A DNA stretch of 64,000 nucleotides from Strigamia acuminata (GCA_949358305.1 OX442314.1:372001-436000), one strand, 5' to 3'; shown: positions 11,201 to 23,190, counted from the stretch's first letter. A program made the numbers and translations. Notes: generated by a model from the sequence alone, not told the origin.

Positions 11201-11808
11201 CAATCCGAAAATGCGATTGGTTGGTAAATTCCATCCGCAACTCCCTTTTCCAGTTCCTTTTCCACTGCCGTACGCAAGGCTACAGGTACAGGCCTCGCAC
11301 GAAAGAAGCGCGGCTTCACACCTTCTTTGAGGTAAAGTTGTACAGGGGGACCTGTATATACACCCAAAGAGGCCTCAAAAACATCCTTGTACTCCTGAAG
11401 TAACAGTCTCAATACAGTGTCCTCCTCTTCCAACTCCGCAATTAAGTCTTGTGGGGTCCTTGACCCATTGATCCCGTGGTGCATCCCTTGTTGTCTCTCC
11501 AGCCTGTTGATCAGGAAAGTTTTCACAGAACGAGATTGCCTCGTGGCTTCCCTGCCCAGCAGTATTGTGGCCTGACCAGCAGTGACCAAGAACCGCAACT
11601 TCACTTCTTCATCTCCTACCCTAACCGGCAGGTAGATCTCCCCAAGTGCGGGTCTCCTTTCGCCAAAATAACCAATCAACATAATGTTGGTCGGTTGTAC
11701 AGGCCATGTCACGTTGCTTAAGGTCATCCACTTCATCAAAGTATCTCTGGAGATCAACGAGTATCTTGAACCAGTGTCCACTGTTGCTACCACGGGGATC
11801 TTGCCAAG
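8262..11808 (-). pseudogene. pol: Gypsy pro-pol polyprotein (protease, RT, RNase H, integrase) with one frameshift
   Basis: Enzymatic polyprotein of the Gypsy element, in frame with gag after a UGA stop at 11809-11811. The first part (about 11793-10291) holds retropepsin DTGS, then RT with FTKLDIRQAY, the LPFG motif and the catalytic YQDD box, then the start of RNase H (VVDASPVGVGAVL). The frame is lost near 10,300-10,310, in the RNase H region between SLANSE and RRYSQTDREAL, and resumes in another frame at 10337-8262. That second part carries TDHKPL, the integrase HHCC finger (GHHG...CVVCQQH), the catalytic D-D-E residues (HIDFAGP, VSDNATTF, SNGRAERAVQ) and a Pro-rich C-terminus with a chromo-like position. 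A 1-nt insertion or 2-nt deletion would explain the break. It may be a real mutation or a sequence error. Confidence 0.88.
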
Positions 11809-12939
11809 TCACATTGACATGCGGAAGGGGTCATCCTGGTCATAATCGGGATTCTTGATTTGGCATCCCGGTTGAGTGACCGAGGGAACATAATTCATTG
11901 GGGTGCAACTCTGCTGAAAGGGCTGGTACGCAGGCCTTTGACCACCACCGCGTGCGCGTCCGCGTCCGGTACGCCCTCCTTGACCACGCTGTTGGGTCCC
12001 AGACGGCCCTGCATTTGCATCCCGCATCTGCATCGGTTGACCACGACCTGTCTGTTGCACCTGTTGCCTCATGGGACAATCTCTTTTCAGGTGTCCCACT
12101 TCACCGCAATACCAACAGGCACCGTAAGGTAAACCACCTCGCGGGCGCACAGGGGTGGACTGACCAGTGCTCACAAAAGGCCTTTGTGGCAACACCACAC
12201 CCTTGGTATAAACATGGGCCATAGGGGGCTGAGAGCTGTAAGCCACCATGCTAGCGGGAACCATGGGTAAAACCATATCTCTTCCGCTATCTGGTTCGAA
12301 ACATGTAGTGGCTTGCATGTCCGCCACACCAGCTGCGGCGCCTTCGAATGCCATGGCCATCTCCATTGCCTCCTTTAAGGTTTTGGGCTTTTGCAGGAGA
12401 ATATACTGCGTTGCCGTGGCATTCCCCAGTCCCTCAATCAACTGGTCCATGACCGCAAAGTCCACCTGCTTGGAGTCTCCGTAATCTCCCTTTTCTGCAA
12501 GACCGCGGAGAACAGCAACATACGCGGCTACAGACTCCTTTGGCTGGCGTACTCGCTTGCGTAACCGGTTCCGGATAATAATTGGAGGCACCGCCGGACT
12601 AAAGTATGCCTTTATCTTTTCGACTATGTCCTCATAAGTCATATCCGAAATCTTTGTCGGAGCAGTCAACTTGTGTAGCAGGGCATGGGTATCTGCGCCC
12701 ATCGAGGCCACCAAGAACATCTTCAAATTTTCCTTATCCGAATAGAATTTGTGTAGCTTCGCCATGAACTCGAACCGTTCAACCCACAAACTCCAATCCG
12801 TCTCGGTTTTGCCTTGAAATGGGGGCACGTGCGCCACATAGGCTGTCCCAGCTCCGCTTGTTGACGCCATTCCGGATAGACTTGTCTGCGACTCCTGGTT
12901 TACGCCAGCTACCAATTCCGGGTCATCGTCACTATCCAC
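11809..12939 (-). CDS. gag: Gypsy gag with CCHC zinc knuckle
   Basis: Gag protein of 376 aa for the capsid-like particle. It has an acidic N-terminus, then a retrotransposon gag core (PPFQGKTETDWSLWVERFE near residue 40, continuing through YFSP...RKRVRQ.KESVAAYVA). A single CCHC knuckle follows near residue 277 (CWYCGEVGHLKRDC), then an Arg/Gly-rich basic tail. It stops at UGA (11809-11811), immediately followed by CUU, with the protease frame continuing in phase. That arrangement matches readthrough-type gag-pol expression, unlike the frameshift used by many Gypsy elements. Confidence 0.88.
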   Translation of the reverse strand: MDSDDDPELVAGVNQESQTSLSGMASTSGAGTAYVAHVPPFQGKTETDWSLWVERFEFMAKLHKFYSDKENLKMFLVASMGADTHALLHKLTAPTKISDMTYEDIVEKIKAYFSPAVPPIIIRNRLRKRVRQPKESVAAYVAVLRGLAEKGDYGDSKQVDFAVMDQLIEGLGNATATQYILLQKPKTLKEAMEMAMAFEGAAAGVADMQATTCFEPDSGRDMVLPMVPASMVAYSSQPPMAHVYTKGVVLPQRPFVSTGQSTPVRPRGGLPYGACWYCGEVGHLKRDCPMRQQVQQTGRGQPMQMRDANAGPSGTQQRGQGGRTGRGRARGGGQRPAYQPFQQSCTPMNYVPSVTQPGCQIKNPDYDQDDPFRMSM

Positions 12940-13538
12940 CGCCGCGGGGTATCTTGTCAGTCCTGACTCCGTGATTGCGATGAAATCCGGTCCAACAATC
13001 CAGATAGGTGCAACAATTCAGTGAGTGCTCTCACTTCCCAGACCTGCCCTGACCCCCTTCCCGTAGGTACTTCTCCGTGGAGCTAAGCTGGGTTCAGCAC
13101 TGGCCAGCCTCTCCTGGGAGGTGGCTTGATGTGTGCAGCTATTATCCCCTTACCGTACCCTAGTGGGAAAAGGAAACCCTAGCACTACCTAAGCTGAGAG
13201 CTAATAATGACATAGTGTTGCGTTGGCATTGTCAGGAGCATTCTATGGGCTCTTTGTTTCCTGGTGTCATTGTTGCGGCCCTTTGTTGTTCAGATGATGG
13301 CTGGAGTCATTGTTGACCTCCTGGTGGCAGAATTGTAGGTTAGGCTTAATAACCCTAGATAGGCCTAACTGGGCCTAGTAACTCTAGCAAGTCCCAAGTA
13401 ATACTAGTTAGGCCTAAGCCAGGCCTAACTATCTGAAAATACAGAAAAGAAAGACAGAATCTATTCCAAAAAAAAAATTTTTAAAGATACAGTTTACCCT
13501 GTCTCTACTCCTGGGTCCTGTCCCTGTCAGGGTGCCAC
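12940..13538 (-). other. 5' leader of Gypsy element with primer-binding site
   Basis: Untranslated region between the 5' LTR and gag. On the minus strand the sequence next to the LTR reads TGGCACCCTGACAGGGAC (13520-13537), the probable tRNA primer site; I did not assign the tRNA. The rest contains short tandem words (aggcctaact) near 13330-13430 and no gene. Confidence 0.65.
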
Positions 13539-13775
13539 TTTACCATCTTTGCCCTGGAGATGGGAAATAAAACACAGGAAACCAGTTGGGCCAAAACTTC
13601 ATCCTCCACTCTTCTAAACAGAGTAGATTTATTTGTCAGTAACCTGACCAACTGTCACTAGAGGGAAAAAGATGAAAGCTACATGCTGCTTTGTACATTG
13701 TATTATTGACAATACAATGTACTAATTCAATGCACTAAAGCCTGCATAAATTCCTTGTGGTGTTAATACACCACA
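13539..13775 (-). repeat. 5' LTR of Gypsy element
   Basis: Same 237 bp as 7825-8061, followed on the plus strand by the target duplication CCTTT at 13776-13780. Confidence 0.88.
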
Positions 13776-13780
13776 CCTTT

Positions 13781-14560
13781 GTAAGGGGGATGTAACATAG
13801 TGCGCCTGGTCTGTGGCGCCATCTATGGACAGTTATTAAAGACAGCTAGAATCGAAACCAACACTCATTGTCGTCCTCATCATCTAGGCGCGTTACAATG
13901 TCCATGCTGTCAGTGACCTCTGGTGCCAGTTGGTTATACTCTTTTAAAATTTATTCCTCCCTTCTACTAGCAAGGCATAAAAATTTTAAATCCCACAAAA
14001 AATAATAACATTCCATCAATGCATACTTCTGTCTAATCACTATGCTACATTTTGGAATTGATTACTTATCAGATGATCAATGATGTCATGTAAAAGTTAT
14101 CACATGTCAATTTTATAAAATAGAGTTAAAATCATCACACTCAAAATTTAAACTTAAACACACTTAGGTACATTCAAAAACTCTAAAACGTATGCAAAAC
14201 TCGTTTCGTGTTTGTACGTGACGTCAGTCCCATTGAATAACATTCCCATGTTATGCAATGGGAATGACGTCACGTACAAACACGAAACGAGTTTTAGAAC
14301 ACAAATATTTTAATTTTTGAATGCAGCTAGCGTAACTTCTTTATCTAAAGATGTGCTGTTCTGAAATTTCGTGTGGTGATTAAAAAGGGGCCAAAGACCT
14401 GCATAGTTCCTGCGCAATGTCAATTTGAAGTTTGGAATCTAAGCGCAGACCTAATTCCTAACTTATAAACTCATTATTCAGGCCTTTGCGCACACATTTG
14501 GCACTTCTACTATACATATGAGCCTAAGATTATTGAAATACCCAAATAGTAGAATTATGC
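13781..14560. other. non-coding flank with a 100-bp near-perfect palindrome
   Basis: No gene is visible. A possible old LTR or MITE fragment starts with tgtaacatagtg near 13792 and has gcgttaca near 13893, but I cannot confirm it. A long palindrome at 14196-14295 is listed separately. Confidence 0.5.
14196..14295. repeat. 100-bp near-perfect palindrome (hairpin/MITE)
   Basis: The left arm 14196-14226 (starting AAAACTCGTTTCGTG, ending TGACGTCA) is matched exactly by the reverse complement at 14265-14295. The centre (TCCCATTG...CAATGGGA with ATAACAT/ATGTTAT) also pairs. The whole 100 bp can fold into one hairpin with a 4-base loop. It contains two TGACGTCA (CRE-like) words. Confidence 0.8.
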
Positions 14561-14941
14561 ACATACAAATGTGCAGTAGTGTTTAAATACTACAAACAGT
14601 TGGTTCTCATGCTTGTATGAAGTTTCCAGGAACTTCTCGAGTTTTTAGACGACTCAATCTAGGCTAAACATGCCATACAATCCAAAATCTAATTCGGATA
14701 TATCGATGCCCGCTGCAACTGTAAATGTTATCGTGATTGTGAACACAATTTCCACCTCTTAGATGGTGTGCGGTTAATATGATCGCAGCAAGAATTAGAC
14801 AGCAATTTCAGAGAAATTTTTAAATAGGAGTTAATGCAAAACCTAATAAAAGTCGGTTGTAATGTTGTATTGATTATTGGTCTTTTTTTCGAGGATCTTT
14901 TCCATCTCATTCACACAGCGAAGAACTGCCATTTTGTTTTT

Positions 14942-15650
14942 TAAAGGCTTTTATTTAACTTACCTTGAATGTTTGTCTGTGTGTTTCAACTTCCGGTTTG
15001 TCTAAATTTGGGTGTTTTTTTCAAAAATCAATTCACTGTAACAAAAAATTAAAATTTGGGCTTCGTAGCGCCCTAGAACAGGTCATTCTACACATTATGA
15101 AAAAAAGAAAGAAAAAAAAGACTCATTTTTCAGCGCTGTGGACTGGAAGTACGAATGCTGAAAACTCTGATTTACGGCAAACTTTAAGCATACCGGAGCG
15201 CCACCTGGCGGAACCCGTGTTCTGTAATGTTCGCCCGATATGAATTTTGATGTTTTCGGCACTAAAAAAGGATTTAAAAATCCTGAAACCACGCTCATTT
15301 GATTGGAAATTGCATTCTGCACAAGCCTGTATGTTTCTTTTTTCGATTCGGTAAAAACAAAATACGTTTTTTTACGATCGTAACCGGCAACCGCATGGTA
15401 AATTTAGTAAGAAATTTGAATTTAGCCATAAAAACAAAAAATATGAAAAATGAACGGTTTAAAAAATTAGAAATATGTTTCCTGTGCAGAATTCGCCGCT
15501 CTTTCAAATGGTGCTGATAACTTTTTGATCTGAACTACATTTTTTTTTTACAAAAAAATAATTGTCATTTGACAAATTTTTAGTATAGATTCAAATTTCT
15601 CAGGGATACAGCATAAAAGCCTTTTTCAAAAACGTAGTTTTTTTGGTTTA
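14942..15650. other. about 700-bp segment present in copy A, absent from copy B
   Basis: Copy B runs directly from ...gccattttgttttt (33743-33758) into ttacaattagtataata, whereas copy A has about 700 extra bases before the same word at 15656. It is AT-rich, with no clear terminal repeats and no credible gene. It may be an insertion in A or a deletion in B. Confidence 0.6.
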
Positions 15651-16021
15651 CTTGTTTACAATTAGTATAATAAAAAGCAAGTTTTCAAATATAGACAATG
15701 CAGCCCAGTAATAGCTTATAAGAATCAGGCTGATAAATATTTATCACACAATTATTATTCACCGTTAAAGGTTTTTGCTTCAATTGACGGCCCGGTGAAA
15801 GGTACACTTCAATTAAACCTGCAGCAGGAATGAAAAACAAAAACTAATAACAATTGTTTTCAACATTAAAAGTCTTCTAATTACATTCAGTAAAGAGTTC
15901 AGGTGTTAAGAATTGCTTTGAAGTGTTTTTCATTTGATAGTATTTAGGCAATAATAGCTAAATTCTATTATGTGAGGCAATTAGCCACAGATGTTCAGTT
16001 GATTGTTTTTTCTTTGATCAC

Positions 16022-16029
16022 TATATAAG
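16022..16029 (+). promoter_or_regulatory. TATA box of giant repeat-protein gene A
   Basis: TATATAAG lies 53 bp upstream of the ATG at 16075, leaving about 20-30 bp to an initiator-like tcaca/tcaat region. The same box at the same place occurs in copy B. A strong TATA suggests high or tissue-specific expression. Confidence 0.65.
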
Positions 16030-16074
16030 CTCAGAATCTCACATTAAAACTTCACTCTTCAATCCATTAGACGA

Positions 16075-19000
16075 ATGAAGATGTTTCTCCGAAGAGAGAG
16101 ACATACTTGGCTGTTCGTGGTCTTGCAGCTTTCAGGTAAATTTTTTCAGTTTGGAACAAAGAAAACTTTTTGTTTGACGTTGTAGTAGAAAAATACTTTG
16201 AAATAATAATAAATCATGATTCATACATTTATTTCAGTTATTGGATTGATATCATCGTACAACTTGATTCCAAAACACTTCAATGATGTAAATAAGGCTT
16301 TGCACCATGTAGTAGGCCATGTACAACATCGAATTCCTTCAGCAACCACAACTCATAGTCGAACATATTCCACTTCATCGTCTTCTGGTGGAACGTCTTT
16401 TGGTGGAACGTCTTGGAGTGGATCATCTTCTGGTGGATCTTCTTCTGGTGGATCATCTTCCAGTGGAACTTCTAGTAGATCATCTTCCAGTCAAAGTGTT
16501 GAATATTTCACTGTTGATCTGCAGTTTGTTCAACTGATTCAAGAAGTTAGAGCCTCAACTAAAGCGGTTAAGGTCCATGCTCAAAGACATCAAGATGGCC
16601 TCTACAAACTGACAGTAACCACTGACAAAGGAACAAAAACATATGACAAATTATCAAAAGCCACGTTTGACTTGTTTGCCAAATTACTTAAAAATCCAAG
16701 ATTGCAAATCAAAGAAGTAGGAAAAGTTGGGTCAAAAGTTAAAATTGCTGTTTCTCCTGAACCACCAAAACCAACAAATATTTTTAAAATAAAACCCCAA
16801 CTTTTGGATGCAGTCAATAGAATAAGAAAAGGAGGTTATTCAATTCAAATATCAACAAAAGGCAATAAGTACACAATAACTGTGACTAATAAGTCAAGCG
16901 GAAAAAAGGAAACCTATGCTGATCTACCGGCAAATACTGGCGAAGCTTTTATTCGATTGCTCAAAGATCCTTCTTTACAGTACCAAGTTATAGGCAAATC
17001 AGGAGACGAAGATGTATTGTTTATTCCCAACTACAGTGGAAAGCAAACAAAAATAACAGTTAAATCGCTGTTTTTGACATTGCTAAAACAGGTGCGAAAT
17101 CATCCGAGCAATCATATAAGAATTCAACCCGGAACCGATGGTAAATATGAGTTGACCGTTGAAAATGGAAAAAAACAGTCCAAAACGTACAAGCACATAG
17201 ACCCAAACCTACTTTTCTCTTTTGTCGAACTTATTAAGAATCCTAATTTGCAATATAAAGTCTCGCCAGCTGCTAATGGAGAATTTACTGTGACTGTTGT
17301 GGATCAACCTGACGACCTCAACACGGGGACAATTGGAAAAGGAATTGAGTACTACATCGTTAAACCACAATTCGTTCAACTGATCAGGCAAGTCCGGAAA
17401 TCAACTAAAGCGGTTAAAATCAAATATCAACCGGAAGACGATGGCTTGTTGACGGTAACCTTAACGACTGACAAAGGAACAAAAACCTACAAGAAAATAC
17501 CTAGAGACATTTTATCCTTGTTTGTAAAATTACTCAAGAATCCAACTTTGCAAATCACGGAAGTGGGAAAAGAGGGTTCCAACGTAAAAATTGCTGTATC
17601 TCCTGAACCGCCAAAACCATCAAATATTATTACGGTGAAGCCCGAATTCTTAGAGGTCGTAAAAAAAATAAGGAAAGGAGGCTATTCAATTCAAATAGCA
17701 ACATCAGGTGATACGTACACAATAACTGTAACTGACGACTCAAATGGAAAAAAGAAAACCTATTCAGATGTGCCAGCTAAAATTGGTGATGCTTTTATTC
17801 GATTGGTTAAGAATCCCTCATTGCCGTATGAAATTTTAGGCAAATCAGGAGATAAATCTTATTTGTTTATTCCTGACAATAGTGCAGCGCAAACAACATT
17901 TACAGTGAAACCACTGTTTTTGACATTGCTGAAACAAGTACGAGAACATCCAGAAAATAGAATTCAAATTCAACCAGGAACCGATGGCAAATATGAGTTA
18001 ACTATCCATGAAGGGAAGAAAGGATCTAAAACATACAAGCACATTGATCCAAATTTGCTATTTGTTTTTATTAAACTTATTAAGAATCCTGATTTGCAAT
18101 TTAAGCTTTCACCAGCAGCTACTGGACAATTTACGATTACGCTTGAAGAGCAACCTGAGGACCTCAACATTGGGACCCTTGATTCTGATAAATTTTTAGA
18201 ATTAATAACCAAGGCTAAGAGTGATCCATCATACAACTTGAGAATTGGCACTGGGAAAAATGGTTTGGAGCTTGTCATCACTCACAATGGCAAAACAAAA
18301 AAATATCCATTACCGGCTAAATTCTTAAACATTATTGTTCAATTGCTTCAATCGCTTAGGACTCCAAAAACAGTCAAGCATAATGGCCAAACAACTTTTA
18401 TTCTGTCGGACGAAGAAACACAAACACCAATCCAAGTAGACGTCGAGTTCACTGATTTGATTGAAGAAATCAAGAAGAATCCGACATCAAACTTCAAGTT
18501 CAAGGTTGAACCTTCCAAAAATGGAAAATTCAATGTTATTGTCTTCATCGATGGAAAACCAAAAGAATTGAAAGACCAATCTCCTGAAGCTGTAAAGTTT
18601 CTGATGAAAGTAACAAAAAATCCAAAACTACCAATTCATGTCACCAAAGAAAAACCTAAACCACAACAAGATCAAACTACTTTTATTGTGGCGGACGAAG
18701 AAACAAACTCATTGATTGAAGTCGACGTTGAGTTCACTGATTTGATTGAAGAGATAAAGAAGAATCCAAAGTCAAACATCAAGTACAAGGTGGAACCTTC
18801 TAAAAACGGAAAATCCAATATTATTGTCTACATTAATGGAAAACCAAATAAGTTGAAAGACCAATCCCCTGAAGCTATCAAGTTTCTGATCAAAGTAACA
18901 AAAAATCCAAATTTGCCGATTCACATTGTCAAAGAAGAACCTAAACCTAGAGAACCAACTTTTGTTGTGACGGACGATGAAACAAACACACCGATAACAG

Positions 19001-22000
19001 TAGACCTTGAGTTCACTGATTTGATCAAAGAGATAAAAAAGAATCCAACATCCAACATCAAATACAAGGTGGAACCATCCAAAAACGGAAAATCTACTAT
19101 TGTTGTCTACATTAATGGAAAACCGAAGATTTTGAAAGACCAAACCCCTGAAGCTATCAAGTTTCTGATAAAAGTAACAAAAAATCCAAAGTTGCCGATT
19201 CACATTGTCAAAGAAGAACCTAAACATGACGAACCAACTTTTGTTGTGACGGACGAAGAGACAAACACTCCGATAACAGTAGACCTTGAGTTCACTGATT
19301 TGATCGAAGAGATAAAGAAGAATCCAAAGTCAAACATCAAGTACAAGGTGGAACCTTCTAAAAATGGAAAATCTAACATTATTGTCTTTATTAATGGAAA
19401 ACCAAAGAAGTTGAAAGACCAATCTCCTGAAGCTATCAAGTTTCTGATCAAAGTTACCAAAAATCCAAAATTGCCGATTCACATTGTTAAAGAAAAACCT
19501 GGACATAAAGAACCACACCATGAAAAACCTGGACATAAAGAACCTCACCATGAAAAACCTGGACATAAAGAACCTCACCATGAAAAACCTGGACATAAAG
19601 AACCTCACCATGAAAAACCTGGACATAAAGAACCACACCATGAAAAACCTGGACATAAAGAACCACATCATGAAAAACCTGGACATAAAGAACCACACAG
19701 AAAAGAACATAAGCCCAAGGATGTTATTCATGTTATTTCACCTGGAAAGACTTCAACCGATCCCATTATTTCAATACCAAAGAATCAATTGGCACTTATC
19801 CAGACAATTAAATCAGCTCCTCAATTATCCATTTCCATTGCTCCAGACGGTCCAAATTTCAAAATTACTGTCAGTGATGGTCAAGATACCAAAACCTATC
19901 CAGATATTACTCCTGAATTACTGAATAAGTTAATTACTATTAGGAATCAAAAGGATTTACCATTTGAAATTACCCCTTCAGATGATCCAAAGAAGGTAAA
20001 CATTAATGTTCCAAATAAGAAAAAACCAGATGTCGAAAATATTGATATTGATATCGATTATCTGAAACCTTTGGAAATTGTAAGACATCAACCAGATACT
20101 GAGATTGAAATTAAGCCAGACAATGAAGGTACTTTTACAGTAACAATCAAACCAAAAGATGGAAGCAAACCTCACACCTTGAAGCATGTGCATCCAAATG
20201 TTTTGAATTTGATCAGCAAGCTGAAAACAACTCCACACGTACAATTCAGAGTAAAGTCAGACAAGCGTGGAAAGATTCAATTGGTCGTACCAAAACACCA
20301 ATCGCAACCTGTTCATACAAAACTAACTCCAGAGATCATCGATTTAATAAAGAACATCAAACAAAAACCACAACCGAAAGTTTCATTCAAACCAGAAAAA
20401 CCGGGAACTTTTACCGTTGTTGTGCAAAATGGTAAAAAACCAGAGAAAGAGTACAAGCATATTAGTCCCGAATTGATTCCAGTTATCACCAAATTATACA
20501 GTGAACCTACTGTAGAATATGAAATCAAACCGGGCAAAGATGACACAATCGAATTTGTTCCAACTGAACCAAGTAGCAACAGCCATCGCTATGAAGTGAA
20601 GCCTAATGTTCTAGATATCATTAGAGATATTAAACAAAATCCAGATACAGAAATCAACGTCAAGCCAGGACCAGACCACACCTTCGATATTAAAACCAAA
20701 GAACCACACAAGAAGCCAAAGACTTATCCTCATGTCAACCAAGAGACATTAGACTTGATCATAGATTTGAAGAGTCATCCAGATGTTTCTTTCACTGTTA
20801 AACCAACACCGAAAGGTAACTTTTACATCACGGTACCAAAATCAAATGTCAAAGAAGATAATGTGCAAATAACACCGGATGTTCTGGAATTGATAAAACT
20901 TCTCCATTCTCCAAAGGATGTTAAGCTTAATATCAAACCACAAAAAGATGGAGCATTCACTGTCATTGTCAAAGATGGTAAAAAAGAGCATGTCTATCCG
21001 AATATTCCAAAAAGAGTATTGCCAGTTGTTATAAAATTGTATAAAAATCCTCACAGAAACATACAATTGAAGCCAACAAGTGACAATCAAATCTATGGTA
21101 ATGTGCCCGAAGACCTGCCTAAAACTACGACAGCTGTGGTTAACAAAGAAGATGTGGATTTGATCCATCACATTAAACGACATCCGCACACAGATGTCAC
21201 TATTAAGCGTGACAGAAAAAATCGACCCACGGTTGTAGTTGGTCACGGTCCAGACAGAGAGACATATCCTCGTGTTGCTCCTAATATTGTTAACCTTGCC
21301 ACTAAGTTACTCACTGAACCAAAACTTCCATTCCATATTTATACTGGTAGAGATGGAAGACATGTCCTGACTATTCCAGTTCGACCAAAAGAGTTAATAG
21401 TTCCAAATGTATCCAAAGATTTGCTTAAATTTGTTGACAAACATCGCTCTCATCCAAATCTTGAAGTGGTCGTGACCAGTTCTGAGATTCCAGACCACTA
21501 TGACGTAATATTCCAAGAGCAAAACAAACCAATTAAACATTTTAAACATCTAGAACCCAAGATTGTTCAATTAGTCGTGGAATTGTTTAATGCACCAACC
21601 ACGGAGTACCGCGTCCAGCCACAACCTGATGGAAAGTTAACAGTCAGACCATCCAGAGATGACGTACCAACATTTGATGTGCCAATTACTCCAAAAGATC
21701 TATTGTTGATTCGGGACTTCAGAAACCCAAAACTCAACTCTGTCATTGTTTCACCAGGTAGCAAACCAAACACCTACAAGGTTGTCTTTGATGACCTTTA
21801 TGACCGCTCAAATCCACTCTCTGAGGACAATGTCGAACCCTTATTCCTTAACTTTCTCGTCCGCTTGTACACTGAACCAAGTCTTCCACTAAAGTCGGCC
21901 GTTGACGAAGATGGACATTTAATTGTAACTGCACCGAAAAGAGTTTCTCACAACATTTTACACGATGTAAGCCCAGAAGTACTAAACTTTCTGACCAAGC

Positions 22001-23190
22001 ACAAACCAACTCCCAAGGATACATTTTCCATTGTGTTGGATAAGAAAAAGCCGCATTCGACAGAGCCTGATTCTTACACTTTTGATCTTAATGGCAAAAA
22101 GTTTCCTCATCAGTCGCCTACCACCGTTCAATTAGCAAGTATTCTGCTTTCTCAGCCTAAGTTACATACAAGAATTTTGAATGAAAGGGATGGCAAAGCT
22201 ACCGTAGAAATTACTGCACACAGACCAAATCTGGTTTTCAGAAATGTTCATCCAGCCTTCTTGAAGACTTCACAGATAGCACGGCATAGTCCTAATGTGG
22301 AACTTTCGATCACCCGAAACCCAGATAATGAAATCAACCTTGTAATTTCAAATGGACCGAATAAGCTGATAATTGAAAATCTTTCACCTATTATTACTCA
22401 GCTGTTTGTGGCTATGTTCAGTAGACCGGAATTCCCGTATAACTTTTATATAGATGAGGACAATTCTGTGACTATGGTTATCAGGAAAGATAGCTTGCAT
22501 CCAGTTTTCTCTCACATTAAACCTGAATTTTTTGATTTTGTCAAAAAAGTGCGAATTTCCAAGCTTTTTAACATTGTGATAAAGCATGATGAAGGTGCTT
22601 ACGAAGTGGAAGTAACAACTCACAATGACAAGCCAAGAACTTTCCAACTGACACCTGAAGAACTTCAATTGCTCGTTCTCTTTGCTACTTATCGAGATTT
22701 GACTTTCAAAGAAAACAAGGAAAAAGATGGAACAACCCTGGAAATTCCTGTTGTCATTCAAGCCAGCTCTACTGTACTGGATTTTGCTAAACTTTGTGCT
22801 GCTACAAAAGTCCATTCGTTCCCAGAATACAAAGAAACGGATGTCAAAGAACCAACTGAAGAACCGAGTGATGAACCCGAGTATCGACTGAGACCTGAGC
22901 TAGTTTTTGAACCAAAAATTGTTTTGAGACCAGAGTACCGAAGGAGACCTAATTACAGACGTCAATTTGACAGCATTACGAGAGATTATAATAATGCCAA
23001 AAGAAATTATGCCAAACATCCTGGAAGACTGGAAGTTGGACATTTTGAACGGCCACGACATCACACCCGCAGACACCATCGTCCCCAAGGACACGAACTG
23101 TATTACAAATTCAAGAAGGAAGGTGCCTACGACACTTGCAAATGTAACGAAGCTCATAGAAGTACCTCTGAAAGATTCAGAGAATTTTAA
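16075..23190 (+). CDS. giant secreted tandem-repeat protein A (2337 aa)
   Basis: Unknown family. Exons 16075-16135 and 16238-23190 (phase-1 intron); stop TAA at 23188. Exon 1 is needed for the signal peptide: residues 1-29 have a basic N-terminus (KMFLRRERHTW) and a hydrophobic core (LFVVLQLSVIGLI). Residues about 64-106 are Ser/Gly-rich and silk-like. From about 108 to 2195 there are about 22 units of 85-95 residues, each with two half-repeats predicted as helix-strand-strand (consensus like FLTLLKQVR, then IQIQPGTDGKYELT, then PNLLFVFIKLIKNP). Units 1-3 resemble units 4-6, and units 8-11 are very alike. Residues 1107-1176 are seven KPGHKEPHHE-type repeats. The tail is Arg/His-rich and holds the only cysteines (KLCAAT, DTCKC). 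I infer an extracellular structural, adhesive or matrix protein; enzymatic activity is not suggested. The exons are AT-rich, unlike CMTR1 and WDR81. Confidence 0.85.
19495..19704 (+). repeat. coding 30-bp minisatellite, 7 units (copy A)
   Basis: Seven 30-bp units encode KPGHKEPHHE, the last diverging to KPGHKEPHRK. The same array has 8 units in copy B and 19 in copy C. Confidence 0.95.

Larger units (their letters stand above)
7825..13775 (-). mobile_element. nearly intact Ty3/Gypsy LTR retrotransposon
   Basis: Matching 237-bp LTRs at 7825-8061 and 13539-13775 are flanked by the 5-bp duplication CCTTT (7820-7824 and 13776-13780). On the minus strand the order is 5' LTR, primer site, leader, gag (11809-12939), an in-frame UGA, protease, RT, RNase H, integrase (to 8262), polypurine tract and 3' LTR. 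The pro-RT-RNaseH-IN order defines Ty3/Gypsy. The LTRs look identical and only one frameshift is visible (near 10,300-10,310), so the insertion is young. Confidence 0.93.

Noticed and set aside
13792-13900. Possible solo LTR starting TGTAACATAGTGCGCC
   Set aside because: The ends look LTR-like, but no second copy, target duplication or clear boundary is visible in the window.
19495-19704. CRISPR-like regular repeats
   Set aside because: Units are contiguous 30-bp coding repeats without spacers, in a eukaryotic gene.
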